Assembly (NCBI GenBank): GCA_963783175.1
Contig: CAWANG010000038.1
Coordinates: forward strand, 1-64,000
Direction of reading: 5' to 3'
Length of the DNA stretch: 64,000 nt
From: Roseiarcus sp963783175
GTDB taxonomy: Bacteria > Pseudomonadota > Alphaproteobacteria > Rhizobiales > Beijerinckiaceae
Positions 9,788-19,085 of the stretch are shown piece by piece. A program made the translations under genes and the position numbers. Positions within the stretch are counted from its first letter, which is position 1, and the number at the start of each line of letters is the position of its first letter. Below the pieces are notes generated by a model. The model made no database searches and was not told where the DNA came from. It saw only the letters and a list, made by a program, of their open reading frames with translations.

Positions 9788-11050
9788 TCAAGCTCCGGCC
9801 GGCCCTATCGTGGCGCCGGCGGCGCCAAGGGAGAGCCCGTCAGCTCGAGCGGAGAGATCGAGCGTGTAAAGCTCCTGGGGCTTGCCGACTCCGCGCAGCG
9901 CGAAGCGTCCGACGGAGGCGAACGCCCGCCGCTCCTCGGCGACCGAGGCTGCGAACGCGGCCGAGATGAGGATGGGCTGATCCACCGAGCGGCACATCGC
10001 CGCGATCCGGCTCACTTCGTTGACCGCCGGCCCGACGACGGTGAAGTCGAGGCGATCCTTGCTGCCGATGTTGCCGTAAAACACCTCGCCGAGGTGAAGC
10101 CCGAGATACATTTCGGTCGCCGGCAGGCCCTTCTCGAACCGGCGGGCGTTCAGCGCCGCAACCGCATCCTGCGCCGCTCCCGCGGCGTCGAGCGCGGCGG
10201 CGCAGGCGTGGGCCCGTTCCCCGGCCGGGAAAATGGCGAGCACGCCGTCGCCGATCAGTTTCAGCACGTCGCCGTTGTGCTGGTGGATCGACGAGACGAC
10301 GGCCTCGGCGTAGTCGTTTAGCAGCGGAATGATCTCCTCCGGCGGCGAAGTGTCGGAGATCCGCGTATAGTTGCGCAAATCGCTGAACCAAAGCACGGTC
10401 TTGATCCGGTCGGCCACGCCGCGCTCGATGCGGCCTCTCAACACCCTCCGGCCGGCGTCCCGCCCAAGATAGGTCTCGACCAGGGTCTCGGCGATCCGGG
10501 CGAGGGATGCTGATTTGATCGCCAATCCCAGGAAGGGCGCGAGCCGCTTCAGCGCCCCGATCTCCTCGTCGGCGAAGCCATCCGGCCGATCGGTCATCCA
10601 CGATGAATAGACGCAGTCCATCTCGCCGATCGCGCCGTCTTCGGCGAACCGGTTGATGATCGCCACGAAATCGGTGATCGAGGCCTCGCGCATCTCGGCG
10701 AACATCGGAAACTCGAGGTCTCCTTGGGCCTGAATTTGCCGCCGCAGCAGCGATTCTCCGTCTGTGAGCATGCGGAAGAACGGGCTCGTGCGCCAGCGCT
10801 CCGCAGCCTCGCCTTCGGCGGTTCGTCCGTATTCGGTGAGCGTCGCCTCGGGCTTGTCGCGCTCCCAACGGAACGCCCGCCCCTCGTGAATAGGATGAAG
10901 CGTATCGATGAACAGGATTACCCGCGCGAGCGAGAGCCCGGCGGCCGCGGCGCGACTGCAGAAACCTTCGAGGAGCGCGGTCTCCGTCTTGCCTTTGAGG
11001 CCGGCCATGGCGAGCCACGACGCAAGCTTGGCGATCTCGGCTTCGGTCAT
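9788..11050 (-). CDS. Class III adenylate/guanylate cyclase
   Basis: A 420-residue soluble signalling enzyme making cAMP (or cGMP). The N-terminal ~200 residues form a sensor region without obvious transmembrane segments. The catalytic domain begins near residue 220 with both metal-binding Asp positions (LWFSDLRNYT and KLIGDGVLAIF), the substrate-binding stretch DRLDFTVVGPAVNEVSRI, and a final KPQELYTL strand. This domain order is common in rhizobial cyclases. The ATG at 11050 precedes the conserved TEAEIAKLASWL start. It lies downstream of the ABC exporter on the same strand and is divergent from the peroxiredoxin gene. Confidence 0.9.
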   Translation of the reverse strand: MTEAEIAKLASWLAMAGLKGKTETALLEGFCSRAAAAGLSLARVILFIDTLHPIHEGRAFRWERDKPEATLTEYGRTAEGEAAERWRTSPFFRMLTDGESLLRRQIQAQGDLEFPMFAEMREASITDFVAIINRFAEDGAIGEMDCVYSSWMTDRPDGFADEEIGALKRLAPFLGLAIKSASLARIAETLVETYLGRDAGRRVLRGRIERGVADRIKTVLWFSDLRNYTRISDTSPPEEIIPLLNDYAEAVVSSIHQHNGDVLKLIGDGVLAIFPAGERAHACAAALDAAGAAQDAVAALNARRFEKGLPATEMYLGLHLGEVFYGNIGSKDRLDFTVVGPAVNEVSRIAAMCRSVDQPILISAAFAASVAEERRAFASVGRFALRGVGKPQELYTLDLSARADGLSLGAAGATIGPAGA

Positions 11051-11287
11051 GCCGTGATCATAGCGGCCGCTCGACGGAAGGCCAATGTCGAACCGGCATC
11101 GTCCGACGCGGCAAGCCTGGGTTTCAAGACCGACGACGCATCCAAAGGATCGGAATCGGGCCATTTCAACAGATGCGCAGAGCATGTCCCTTTGATATGC
11201 TGGCGGCGCCCGGCATTACGAATGGCACGAGGCCGCAAGCGTGTGGTAAGCCCCTCCCCCAATTTAAACGAGAGCACGGAGTTTTTC

Positions 11288-11947
11288 ATGTCCCTTCGCA
11301 TCAACGACACGGCGCCCAACTTCACGGCCCAGACGACCCACGGACAGATCGATTTCCATCAGTGGATCGGCGACAGGTGGGCGGTCCTGTTTTCCCATCC
11401 CAAGGACTTCACCCCCGTCTGCACGACTGAGCTTGGCTACATGGCCAAGATCGAGCCCGAGTTCACGCGGCGCAACGCAAAGCTGATTGGCCTCAGCGTC
11501 GATCCGGTCGACAGCCATGGCCGGTGGCTCGCCGACATCGAGGAGACGCAAGGCGCGAAGGTCAACTACCCGATCATCGCCGACCACGACCTCAAGGTCG
11601 CCAAGCTTTACAACATGCTGCCGGCGGAAGAGCCGGGCACCTCCGAAGGCCGCACGGCGGCGACCAACCAGACTGTGCGCTCGGTGTTCGTCATCGGCCC
11701 CGACAAGAAGATCAAGCTCATGCTGACCTACCCGATGACCACGGGGCGCAACTTCGACGAGATCCTGCGGGTGATCGATTCGATGCAGCTCACCGCCAAG
11801 CACAAGGTCGCCACGCCCGCGAACTGGAAGCACGGCGACGATGTCATCATCGCGGGCTCGGTCAGCGATGAGGACGCAAGGACGATGTTCCCGACCGGAT
11901 GGCGGGCGCCGAAGCCCTATATCCGGATCGTCAAGCAACCGGTCTGA
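11288..11947 (+). CDS. 1-Cys peroxiredoxin (Prx6/AhpC-TSA family)
   Basis: A 219-residue cytosolic peroxidase that reduces H2O2 and organic hydroperoxides. The peroxidatic cysteine is in the canonical FTPVCTTELG motif (~residue 47). The long C-terminal arm (KVATPANWKHGDDVIIAGSVSDE) is diagnostic of the Prx6 type, with no resolving Cys. ATG 11288 has a GGAG six bases upstream; the frame is open further upstream but without homologous sequence. It is monocistronic. Confidence 0.95.
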   Translation: MSLRINDTAPNFTAQTTHGQIDFHQWIGDRWAVLFSHPKDFTPVCTTELGYMAKIEPEFTRRNAKLIGLSVDPVDSHGRWLADIEETQGAKVNYPIIADHDLKVAKLYNMLPAEEPGTSEGRTAATNQTVRSVFVIGPDKKIKLMLTYPMTTGRNFDEILRVIDSMQLTAKHKVATPANWKHGDDVIIAGSVSDEDARTMFPTGWRAPKPYIRIVKQPV

Positions 11948-12101
11948 ACGGCCGGGCGCTTGCGCGACCAACTCAGCGCCCGCAGCCGCGCTCCGTGCCG
12001 GTCGAGAGGCCGGCGTCCTTCTTGACCCGCCATGCAGGCGTAGCATCGCGCGTGAGCGCCATGCGGACGAGAGGGGGCAAAGGACAGGAGGGAGCTTCGC
12101 G

Positions 12102-12599
12102 ATGCCGGAGAAGTCAGGTTTCGATCCTTTGACGCTGCCGGAGAGCAACGCGACGCTTCTCCCGGGGCCTTATCGCGCCACGAACCAATAGCGCTGGAAC
12201 CGCCGGCTCGGCGATTACGCCAACCTTGCCAATTTCGGCGTCAATCTCACCCGCATCGCTCCGGGCGGCCAGTCCTCTTTCCGCTGCGCGCATTCGCGGC
12301 AGGACGAGTTCGTCTATGTGCTGCAAAGCGAGGTCGAGCTGAAGAGCGACGCCGGAGCAGAAACGCTGCGCGCCGGCCTGTGCGCGGGCTTTCCGGCCGG
12401 AAGCGGCGCCGCGCACCGGTTCGTCAACCGGTCGGCAGCGGACGTGCTTCTGCTCGTCGTAGGCGACCGGACCGCAGGCGATGAGGTGAGCTACCCGGAC
12501 ATCGACCTCCATGGCCGGATGGGCGCCGATGGCAAATACGCTTTCACGCGCAAGGACGGGACGACCCTACGGGAGCGGATAAACGTGAGCGCACGATGA
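12102..12599 (+). pseudogene. Cupin-domain protein interrupted by an in-frame amber codon
   Basis: The reading frame starts at ATG 12102, behind a good AGGAGGG site. It reads EKSGFDPLTLPESNATLLPGPYRATNQ, meets TAG at 12189-12191, then continues in the same frame with RWNRRLGDYANLANFGVNL and a complete cupin barrel to 12599. Cupin metal-site-like residues follow (CAHSRQDEFVYVLQ, then AHRFVNRS). The sequence on both sides of TAG fits one ~165-residue protein, so a single substitution (for example of a Gln or Glu codon) would explain it. The next gene overlaps its stop by four bases (ATGA), as expected for a formerly coupled pair. Read-through cannot be excluded. Confidence 0.75.
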
Positions 12600-12901
12600 T
12601 CCTTCGCGAGTGGCGCGGACGCGCAAACCCATCGAACGATGCGGCCTACCCGACCCACTTTCGCCGCAACGTGCTCCCGGAGCTCGCGCGCGTTCCGGGC
12701 TTTCTCGGCGCTGAGCTTGGCAAACGGCGGATCGAAGACGCGATCGAGTTTCTGGTGCTGACCCGCTGGCGGGATTTCGGCGCGATCGAGGGATTCGCCG
12801 GGCGCGAGATCGAGAAGGCGATCGTCGAGCCCGGCGCGGTCGCCGCGCTGATCGATTTCGACCCGCGCGTGCGCCACTACGAAGTGATCGAAGGGGCGTG
12901 A
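12596..12901 (+). CDS. Antibiotic-biosynthesis-monooxygenase (ABM)-like small protein
   Basis: A 101-residue protein of the dimeric alpha/beta-barrel (ABM) fold. It opens MILREWRGRA, has the central ELARVPGFLGAELGKR strand, and ends with the WRDFGAIEGFAG helix. These proteins are often small monooxygenases or binding proteins of unknown substrate. The start overlaps the stop of the broken cupin gene. No catalytic residues can be assigned. Confidence 0.75.
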   Translation: MILREWRGRANPSNDAAYPTHFRRNVLPELARVPGFLGAELGKRRIEDAIEFLVLTRWRDFGAIEGFAGREIEKAIVEPGAVAALIDFDPRVRHYEVIEGA

Positions 12902-12977
12902 CGCTTCCCCGCGGACCGGCGTGCGCCGCACGATCGGATGCGATACGATGCGCGAAGACGGCGGTAGGGAGGGCCCG

Positions 12978-14006
12978 ATGATCTTCCGGCAATTGTTAGA
13001 CAGCGCCTCGAGCACCTATAGCTACGTCCTCGCGAGCCGTCGCGGCGGCGAGGCGCTGATCATCGATCCGGTGCTCGAGAAGGTCGACCGCTATCTCAAG
13101 CTGATGGAGGAGCTCGATCTCAGGCTGGTTAAGGCGGTCGACACCCATTTGCACGCCGACCACATCACCGGCCTCGGGGCGCTGCGCGACCGCACGCGCT
13201 GCGTGACCGTCATGGGCGAGCAGAGCAAGGTCGACGTGGTGTCGATGCGGATCGCCGACGGCGACAAGCTCACCGTCGAAGGCGTGAGCCTCGACGCGCT
13301 CTACACTCCTGGCCACACCGACGATTCCTACTGCTTCGTGTTCGGCGATCGCGTCTTCACCGGCGACACGCTCCTCATTCGCGGCACCGGCCGCACCGAC
13401 TTCCAGAACGGCGATTCCCGCGCCCAGTACGAGAGCCTGCAGCGGCTCCTGCGGCTCCCCGAGGACACGCTGGTCTTTCCTGCGCACGACTACAAGGGCG
13501 ACACCGTCAGCACCATCGGCGAGGAGAGGCGGTTTAATCCGCGGCTAAAAGTCCGCGACGCCGACGAATATGCAGCGCTCATGGCGAGCCTCAACCTGCC
13601 CAACCCGAAGATGATGGACGTCGCGGTTCCCGCCAACATCCATCAGGGGCTGCATCAGCAGGATGTGGCGCGCAAGGGTTGGGCCTTTTCCGCCGCCGAG
13701 GCACAGGGGCTCGTCGCGAGCCCGGACGTGGCGTTGATTGATCTGCGCGAGAGGTCGGAACGCGAGCGCGCGGGCGCCATTCCGGGGTCGCTGCATGCCC
13801 CTTACGCCGAGCTCATGGACAACATCGGCGAGGGCGGCCTCATTCACGAGCTGGCGCAGTCGGGCAAGACGATCGTCTTCTACTGCGCCTTCGGCGAACG
13901 CTCGGCGATGGCGGTGCAGGCCGCCCAGGATCAGGGCCTTGCGGCCGCGCGGCACATCGAGGGCGGCATATCCGCCTGGAAGAAAGCCGGCGGCGCGACG
14001 CGTTGA
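12978..14006 (+). CDS. Persulfide dioxygenase (ETHE1-like) fused to rhodanese
   Basis: A 342-residue enzyme of sulfide detoxification that oxidises glutathione persulfide to sulfite. The N-terminal metallo-beta-lactamase fold has the mononuclear iron motif HLHADH (~residue 55) and the ligand-bearing stretches YTPGHTDDSY, FTGDTL and FPAHDY. The C-terminal ~100 residues form a rhodanese domain with the active-site loop FYCAFGERS, so sulfur transfer and oxidation are in one chain. ATG 12978 follows GGGAGGG; an upstream ATG at 12921 has no homologous sequence. It probably forms a transcription unit with the alpha/beta hydrolase at 14089. Confidence 0.92.
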   Translation: MIFRQLLDSASSTYSYVLASRRGGEALIIDPVLEKVDRYLKLMEELDLRLVKAVDTHLHADHITGLGALRDRTRCVTVMGEQSKVDVVSMRIADGDKLTVEGVSLDALYTPGHTDDSYCFVFGDRVFTGDTLLIRGTGRTDFQNGDSRAQYESLQRLLRLPEDTLVFPAHDYKGDTVSTIGEERRFNPRLKVRDADEYAALMASLNLPNPKMMDVAVPANIHQGLHQQDVARKGWAFSAAEAQGLVASPDVALIDLRERSERERAGAIPGSLHAPYAELMDNIGEGGLIHELAQSGKTIVFYCAFGERSAMAVQAAQDQGLAAARHIEGGISAWKKAGGATR

Positions 14007-14088
14007 CCTTGCCGGACCCGTAAGCGTAGCCTCCGATCAACGTTCTTCGCGCGAGACAAGGCGTGCGCACCGTCATGGGGAGGCTTCG

Positions 14089-14895
14089 ATGCCCAAGGTC
14101 AAAGTCAACGACATCACGATCAACTACGAGAGCCAAGGATCGGGCGAGCCGCTTGTGCTCATCCCCTATCTCGCCGCCGACAACGCCTGCTACGCGTTCC
14201 AGGTCGCCGACTACGCCAAGCATTTCACCTGCATCTCGCTCGATCCGCGCGGCGCGGGCGAAACCGACAAGCCCGAGGGGACCTATTCGACCGAAATGTT
14301 CGCCGACGACGTCGCCGGCTTCATGCAGGCGATCGGCGTCGAGAGGGCGCATGTGAGCGGCGTGTCGCTGGGCGGCGCGACCGCGCTGTGGCTAGCGAGC
14401 AAATATCCACGCAAGGTCCAGACGCTGTCGCTCCACTCGAGCTGGCCGAGGACCGACCCATTCCTGAAAGTGATCGTCGGCGACTGGCAGACCATCGCCA
14501 AGGGACTCGGCAGCGTCCAGGAAATGGTCGTCCAGGGGATCCTGCCGTTCTGCTTGACGCCGGAGCTCTACGCCGCCAAGCCCGAATATGTCGACCAGCT
14601 CTCCGCCTTCGTCCGCAGTCGGCCGAAGCAGCCGCTCGACGCCTTCCTCCGCCAGTCGAACGCGGTCATCGCCCACGACGCGCTCGGTGAGCTCGGCAAG
14701 ATCGCCGCCCCGACCCAGATCACATTCGGCCGCCACGACATCGTGACCTCGACCCGCTTCGCCGAGCCGCTCAAGCACGGAATCAAGAACAGCGAGGTCC
14801 ATGTGTTCGAGGATTGCGCCCACGCCGCGATTTACGAAAACGTCGCTGCGTTCAACGATAAGACGCTCGCGTTCCTCAAGCGCCACACGGGGTGA
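14089..14895 (+). CDS. Alpha/beta-hydrolase fold protein
   Basis: A 268-residue serine hydrolase. The nucleophile elbow is GVSLGG (Ser ~residue 95), the acid is in ITFGRHDIVT and the catalytic His in EDCAHAAIYE, giving a full triad. The N-terminal VKVNDITINYESQGSGEPLVLI is common to epoxide hydrolases, lactonases and ring-cleavage hydrolases. ATG 14089 has GGGGAGG seven bases upstream. The substrate is unknown. Confidence 0.88.
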   Translation: MPKVKVNDITINYESQGSGEPLVLIPYLAADNACYAFQVADYAKHFTCISLDPRGAGETDKPEGTYSTEMFADDVAGFMQAIGVERAHVSGVSLGGATALWLASKYPRKVQTLSLHSSWPRTDPFLKVIVGDWQTIAKGLGSVQEMVVQGILPFCLTPELYAAKPEYVDQLSAFVRSRPKQPLDAFLRQSNAVIAHDALGELGKIAAPTQITFGRHDIVTSTRFAEPLKHGIKNSEVHVFEDCAHAAIYENVAAFNDKTLAFLKRHTG

Positions 14896-15100
14896 GGCGC
14901 GCAAGAGGTCTGCTCACACGACGCGTCCACTCCCGTCGCATGGGTATGTCGGCGAAGCCCGCCAATGCGAACGTTCGCGCCTAAGAGAGCCTTGGGGTCT
15001 GATGCGTCAGGGCTAACATTCTCCAAACCAGCGACGACGTGGTAGACTTGCTCAATTGCGATGATTTGTATCATGAGTTTTGTCTACCTTGGGGTTCAGA

Positions 15101-15833
15101 ATGACGCCTTTATTCGACGAAGTACGTTTCGGTGCTGGGAGCTTCGGCGAAAAAATTGCAGAGATCAAAGCTAGCGCAAACGTCGATTTTCCTTGGTATC
15201 CTTACGCAACAATGTCTAATTTCGATATCATTGGGCGGATGATGCCTGTGCAGTATGATTATCTCTTCAACAAGCCAAAGAAAATCGCAGACATAGGGGG
15301 CGCAGATGGCGATGTGGCGCTCTATCTCTCTGGGCTAGGCTACGAGTGCGACTTGTATGACTATGGGCCAACAAACATGAACGGCTTAAGGGGGGCGCGC
15401 TATTTGAAGGGCGCTCTCAGGAGTACGATGAGAAATCTTCGAGGCAGATCTCGACTCCAAATTCTCTCTCCACGAGCAGAGCTACGATCTCACCTTTTTC
15501 TTGGGCTTACTCTATCACTTGAAAAACCCATTCTATGCCTTGGAACTGATGGCAAAACACTCCCGCCATATGTTTATCTCGACCAGAATTGCGCGACATT
15601 TCAAAGCCGGCACACAGGATGTCTCTGACATCCCGGCCGCTTATCTTCTGGCGCCGCATGAAGCCAACAACGACTGGACAAACTATTGGATTTTCACCAA
15701 AGCGGGGTTTGAGCGCCTGATTGAGCGCACCGGTTGGAACCTAGTCGCCAGTCTTTCATCTGGAATTCCGCAATCAAACCCGCAAAACAACCACCGTGAC
15801 GAAAGAGTTTTTGCACTTCTTGAGGCTCGCTAA
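15101..15833 (+). pseudogene. Class I SAM-dependent methyltransferase with one frameshift
   Basis: The first frame gives the N-terminus and SAM site (KKIADIGGADGDVALYLSGLG, then CDLYDYGPTNMNGLRGARYL) up to about 15430. The sense then moves to the next frame (EIFEADLDSKFSLHEQ, YDLTFFLGLLYHLKNPFYALE, RIARHF) until the stop at 15831-15833. The two pieces join as a single methyltransferase of ~244 residues, so one extra base lies near 15425-15435. The region is visibly poorer in G+C than its neighbours and uses less biased codons, as in acquired DNA. An ATG at 15101 lacks a strong ribosome site. It may have modified a polysaccharide or other surface molecule. Confidence 0.65.
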
Positions 15834-15967
15834 CTGTCGCATAGAGGTCGCCGAACTTAGACCCTCCCGCTTGCCGATGAGCGAACGACATCCATCGATT
15901 TGTGTCGACGACGCGACGGAACACTGGCGTGGGCGGTGGATAGGATCATCCCCTTAAACGTGTTGTA

Positions 15968-17608
15968 TCAACGGTTCGGAGCGGTCCGCTTGAGTGGGCA
16001 CCAACTCAATGCAGACGGCCGACCGACGGTTGTTATACAGTCCCCATTTGGACTCAGGCCATAGCGCGCGATCGACTTCTTGAAGTCTTCCGATAATGGT
16101 CCTAAAGCCGCCGCCTGAAGCACTTCATTCCCCGGGTCGGCCAATACACGTCTGATCCGACGAAGAAATACGTTGTCCGCACCGGAAAGGTCTTCCCATG
16201 CAATGACCTCGACTGCCGTCGATGCTTGCGGCAGCTCCAACACAAGATAAGAAAGTGGTTCACCATCGAGAAATACAATTGGATGATCGCCGACGGCCGT
16301 CGGAACATTTACGGAATACCAGGTCTTTCCCCAAGGAATGTGGCCCCAATCTGGAGATTTCATCGTTGCCACGCATACAACGGCTAGTATAGAGGCCACG
16401 CAAAGGGGCAAGAGCTCCCGCCAGAACTTACCTGAACGAAATTCCTGAAGGACGAGGACCAATACAGGTCCAAGCAATAACTCCAACATCACGATGTACC
16501 GTTGGATCGACCACTCGTACATCCAGACACAGAATGCGACAAGAAAGAAAATCACCAGCCGCCGCTCTGCTGGCGTCCACCGCATCGAAGCGTCGTGGCC
16601 TCGCACGAGGCGGACGCCAACTGCGACCAACCCCGCGACGATCAAGACAGCGAATCGGATGTCACGTGATGGTAATTCCGCAGTCGCCTGTCCGCCAATG
16701 GCCCACCGAAACGGGTAACTCAGCGCTTCCAGCAGGCCATGCGGCAGATAGCGCCCGTCGAACACGGAAGCCGTACTCGGATAGTCAGGCGATCGAAAGA
16801 TGGCGTTGTAATATGGGAAAAAAGGGTTGCCGAACGTCCACCACATCCGAAGGTACCAAAAGCCGCCGCACAGGGCGAAGCCGAGACACCCGCCCGCGCA
16901 GGTCGCCGCGATTGCTGTTAGACGCTCGCTCCAACTCCTCCAGCCGACCATCGCTGCGGCGAACAGCCCAATTGCAAACGCCGCGTTGGTCAATTTCAGA
17001 CTTACGGCGGCGCCAACGAGTGCACCGGCGAGGACAATCCACATTGATGTTGATATGGCGCGGCCGGGTTGAAATTCGCCGCGCATGAGCAGCGCCAGCG
17101 CGCCAAGGACTAGGATGCTCGTGACAATGTCAGAAAATGTCGTGCCGACTTCGGAGATCGCCATGGGGCTGGCGGCCGAAATCACAACTGCGGCGATGAC
17201 CGTCGGAAGCCGTTCCCTCCAACCCAGCGCTGGGGTGACAATCCAAGCGATCACAGTCACGAGCCACAAATTGAGCCCATGGATTGCGCCGAGTATGGTC
17301 CCGACCATGCTTGGCGGGAAATATCTCACCATGAAGTAGAATGGTAGATAAATGACCGGGCTGAAGAAGCTATGTAGGATCTGACCAGGAGCTACATCGC
17401 GACCGGCTCGGTTCGTCCAAAACGCGTCGGCCACATAGGCATGATAGTTAAGTTGGTCGAAATTAATGTCCTGCCCTAACCTATAGGCAAAGCCCGCCCC
17501 GACGATGGCGCTAAGCACGACCGGTATAGAATGCAACAGAATTTGCTTGCTTCGGCTTGACCAGCTGGAGACCCTCATAGGGAAGAGCAAGGACTTATCT
17601 TCAGCCAT
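15968..17608 (-). CDS. Polytopic membrane protein, GT-C glycosyltransferase-like
   Basis: A ~546-residue protein with about ten or more hydrophobic helices and a soluble C-terminal region of ~120 residues. An acidic motif after the first helix (GQDINFDQLNYHAYVA) fits the GT-C fold of lipid-linked-sugar transferases, but no named family is certain. The frame is open upstream to 17725, overlapping the next gene; ATG 17608 avoids that overlap and sits at the start of the hydrophobic protein. It is directly downstream of the 474-residue membrane gene on the same strand, with similar lower GC. A role in cell-surface glycan assembly is an inference. Confidence 0.6.
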   Translation of the reverse strand: MAEDKSLLFPMRVSSWSSRSKQILLHSIPVVLSAIVGAGFAYRLGQDINFDQLNYHAYVADAFWTNRAGRDVAPGQILHSFFSPVIYLPFYFMVRYFPPSMVGTILGAIHGLNLWLVTVIAWIVTPALGWRERLPTVIAAVVISAASPMAISEVGTTFSDIVTSILVLGALALLMRGEFQPGRAISTSMWIVLAGALVGAAVSLKLTNAAFAIGLFAAAMVGWRSWSERLTAIAATCAGGCLGFALCGGFWYLRMWWTFGNPFFPYYNAIFRSPDYPSTASVFDGRYLPHGLLEALSYPFRWAIGGQATAELPSRDIRFAVLIVAGLVAVGVRLVRGHDASMRWTPAERRLVIFFLVAFCVWMYEWSIQRYIVMLELLLGPVLVLVLQEFRSGKFWRELLPLCVASILAVVCVATMKSPDWGHIPWGKTWYSVNVPTAVGDHPIVFLDGEPLSYLVLELPQASTAVEVIAWEDLSGADNVFLRRIRRVLADPGNEVLQAAALGPLSEDFKKSIARYGLSPNGDCITTVGRPSALSWCPLKRTAPNR

Positions 17609-17633
17609 TTTCCGAAAAAACACTTGAACACTG

Positions 17634-19034
17634 CTAGAAATCGGGCCCCGCCTCATCAAGACGGGCCGGTTCGGATCGCGAATGCCGGGTCGCGAGGACA
17701 CATGCGATCCTCCCTGCGACCACAATATTCACCCAGGCAGACACGATCATGTAGCGCGGAACCGGCTCCGTAGAAAACGCGATGTGGGAAGCGGCGCTCG
17801 CGAGCGCGAATGCCGCGAGCGTCAGCGTCGATAGCCTTCGGTCGACGAACAGCGAAGCCGCGAGCAATATTGCCGAAAATGCCGGGATCAAACCATAGTA
17901 TCTCCACGCCGCTTCGAAATAGCTTCGAACAGGCGATTGGATGAGGTCCGTATCCGCGATGTCGTTAATCCCATGCTCGATGAAATGCGATATTACACCC
18001 GCGTCGAATTCCCGCCTTCCGGCCTCGACCAAGACCCGGCCGTGGATGAACGGCTCGTCAAAATAATCGAGATACGTCGACCAAGCCAAGTCGAGAAACC
18101 CAATCGGATTTCGGAGGATTGCGTGAATAGCGATGCTGCTCGCCAGTCCACTCTCTTTATTCAGGTTTTCGCTCGCTTTTTGAATCTGCTCAGCTGCCAA
18201 GCCCGGCTGAAACAACTCATCTGGCCGCGCCCGTCTGTCCCTGGCTTGGTCATCCAGAATGGACTGCGTCCTGGCCGGGTCGACGTAGAGTTGCACGTCA
18301 TCGCGCGAAACGATGGGCAACACGGCCCCTAGCATAAATCGTCCCGATGCGGCGTTGTATCCCGGAGCGCCCTGATTCTCGATCGCGTAGCCGGAAAAAA
18401 CAGTCTGGCACAGGATGAACGAAACCAAGAGGATCGTGCCTGTGGCATAATCTCGATAGACAAGAAACAGCAAGCTCAGCATGAATACGCAAAGCAACAC
18501 CAGGCTCGGCACTTGCGAGGCGCGTAGCGAAGCGGCCAAAATGATGAATAGCGGCGCAAGGGCCGCTAAGGCAATGGCTCTCGGGCTCCTGTCGATGACG
18601 CGCACACAAAGGAAAAGAGCCGCCGCGGTCATGACGAGTCCCAGATTATCCGGAAGGATGAAGCGCTGATAGGTCAGCGCAAGGGGCTCGATGACGCAAA
18701 CGCATGCGGTCGCGAAGGCGACGATGCCGCAACCGCGGCCGCCTCGACCCAACACCAATCTGAAGGCGAGCCAAGCAGGTATGACGCCGATTGCGCATTG
18801 GACGTACACGACCAGATTTATCGAATGTAAGGCGAGAAGCGGGCCCAGGAACCACGCGGGGTAGGTCCACGAACGATCCACCGGTCCGCCGTGAAATACG
18901 GACCAGAGATAGGAACCCGAGTCGCCCATGAGATAGCGAGGCGTGGCGTCCAGGAATGTCAGCCCCGCCTGAAGCAGGAGGATCAAGCCGAGAAAAATCC
19001 AGGTCCGCGGCTCTGGCCGCGCAATCGCGCGCAT
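17634..19034 (-). CDS. Polytopic membrane protein, GT-C-like, unknown substrate
   Basis: A ~466-residue protein with about ten hydrophobic helices. After the first helix it has RYLMGDSGSYLWSV, an acidic loop motif seen in GT-C-type membrane glycosyltransferases. A periplasmic-looking loop of ~120 residues (DPARTQSILDDQA to RSYFEAAWR) separates two helix clusters. ATG 19034 was taken; a TTG at 19058 is possible. It lies 25 bases upstream of the second membrane protein, so the two are probably cotranscribed and belong to the low-GC patch. Confidence 0.6.
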   Translation of the reverse strand: MRAIARPEPRTWIFLGLILLLQAGLTFLDATPRYLMGDSGSYLWSVFHGGPVDRSWTYPAWFLGPLLALHSINLVVYVQCAIGVIPAWLAFRLVLGRGGRGCGIVAFATACVCVIEPLALTYQRFILPDNLGLVMTAAALFLCVRVIDRSPRAIALAALAPLFIILAASLRASQVPSLVLLCVFMLSLLFLVYRDYATGTILLVSFILCQTVFSGYAIENQGAPGYNAASGRFMLGAVLPIVSRDDVQLYVDPARTQSILDDQARDRRARPDELFQPGLAAEQIQKASENLNKESGLASSIAIHAILRNPIGFLDLAWSTYLDYFDEPFIHGRVLVEAGRREFDAGVISHFIEHGINDIADTDLIQSPVRSYFEAAWRYYGLIPAFSAILLAASLFVDRRLSTLTLAAFALASAASHIAFSTEPVPRYMIVSAWVNIVVAGRIACVLATRHSRSEPARLDEAGPDF

Positions 19035-19085
19035 GGAAATGCTTATGACAGGGGCCAATATATCGCCTAGTCGCCAAAGCGCCGA

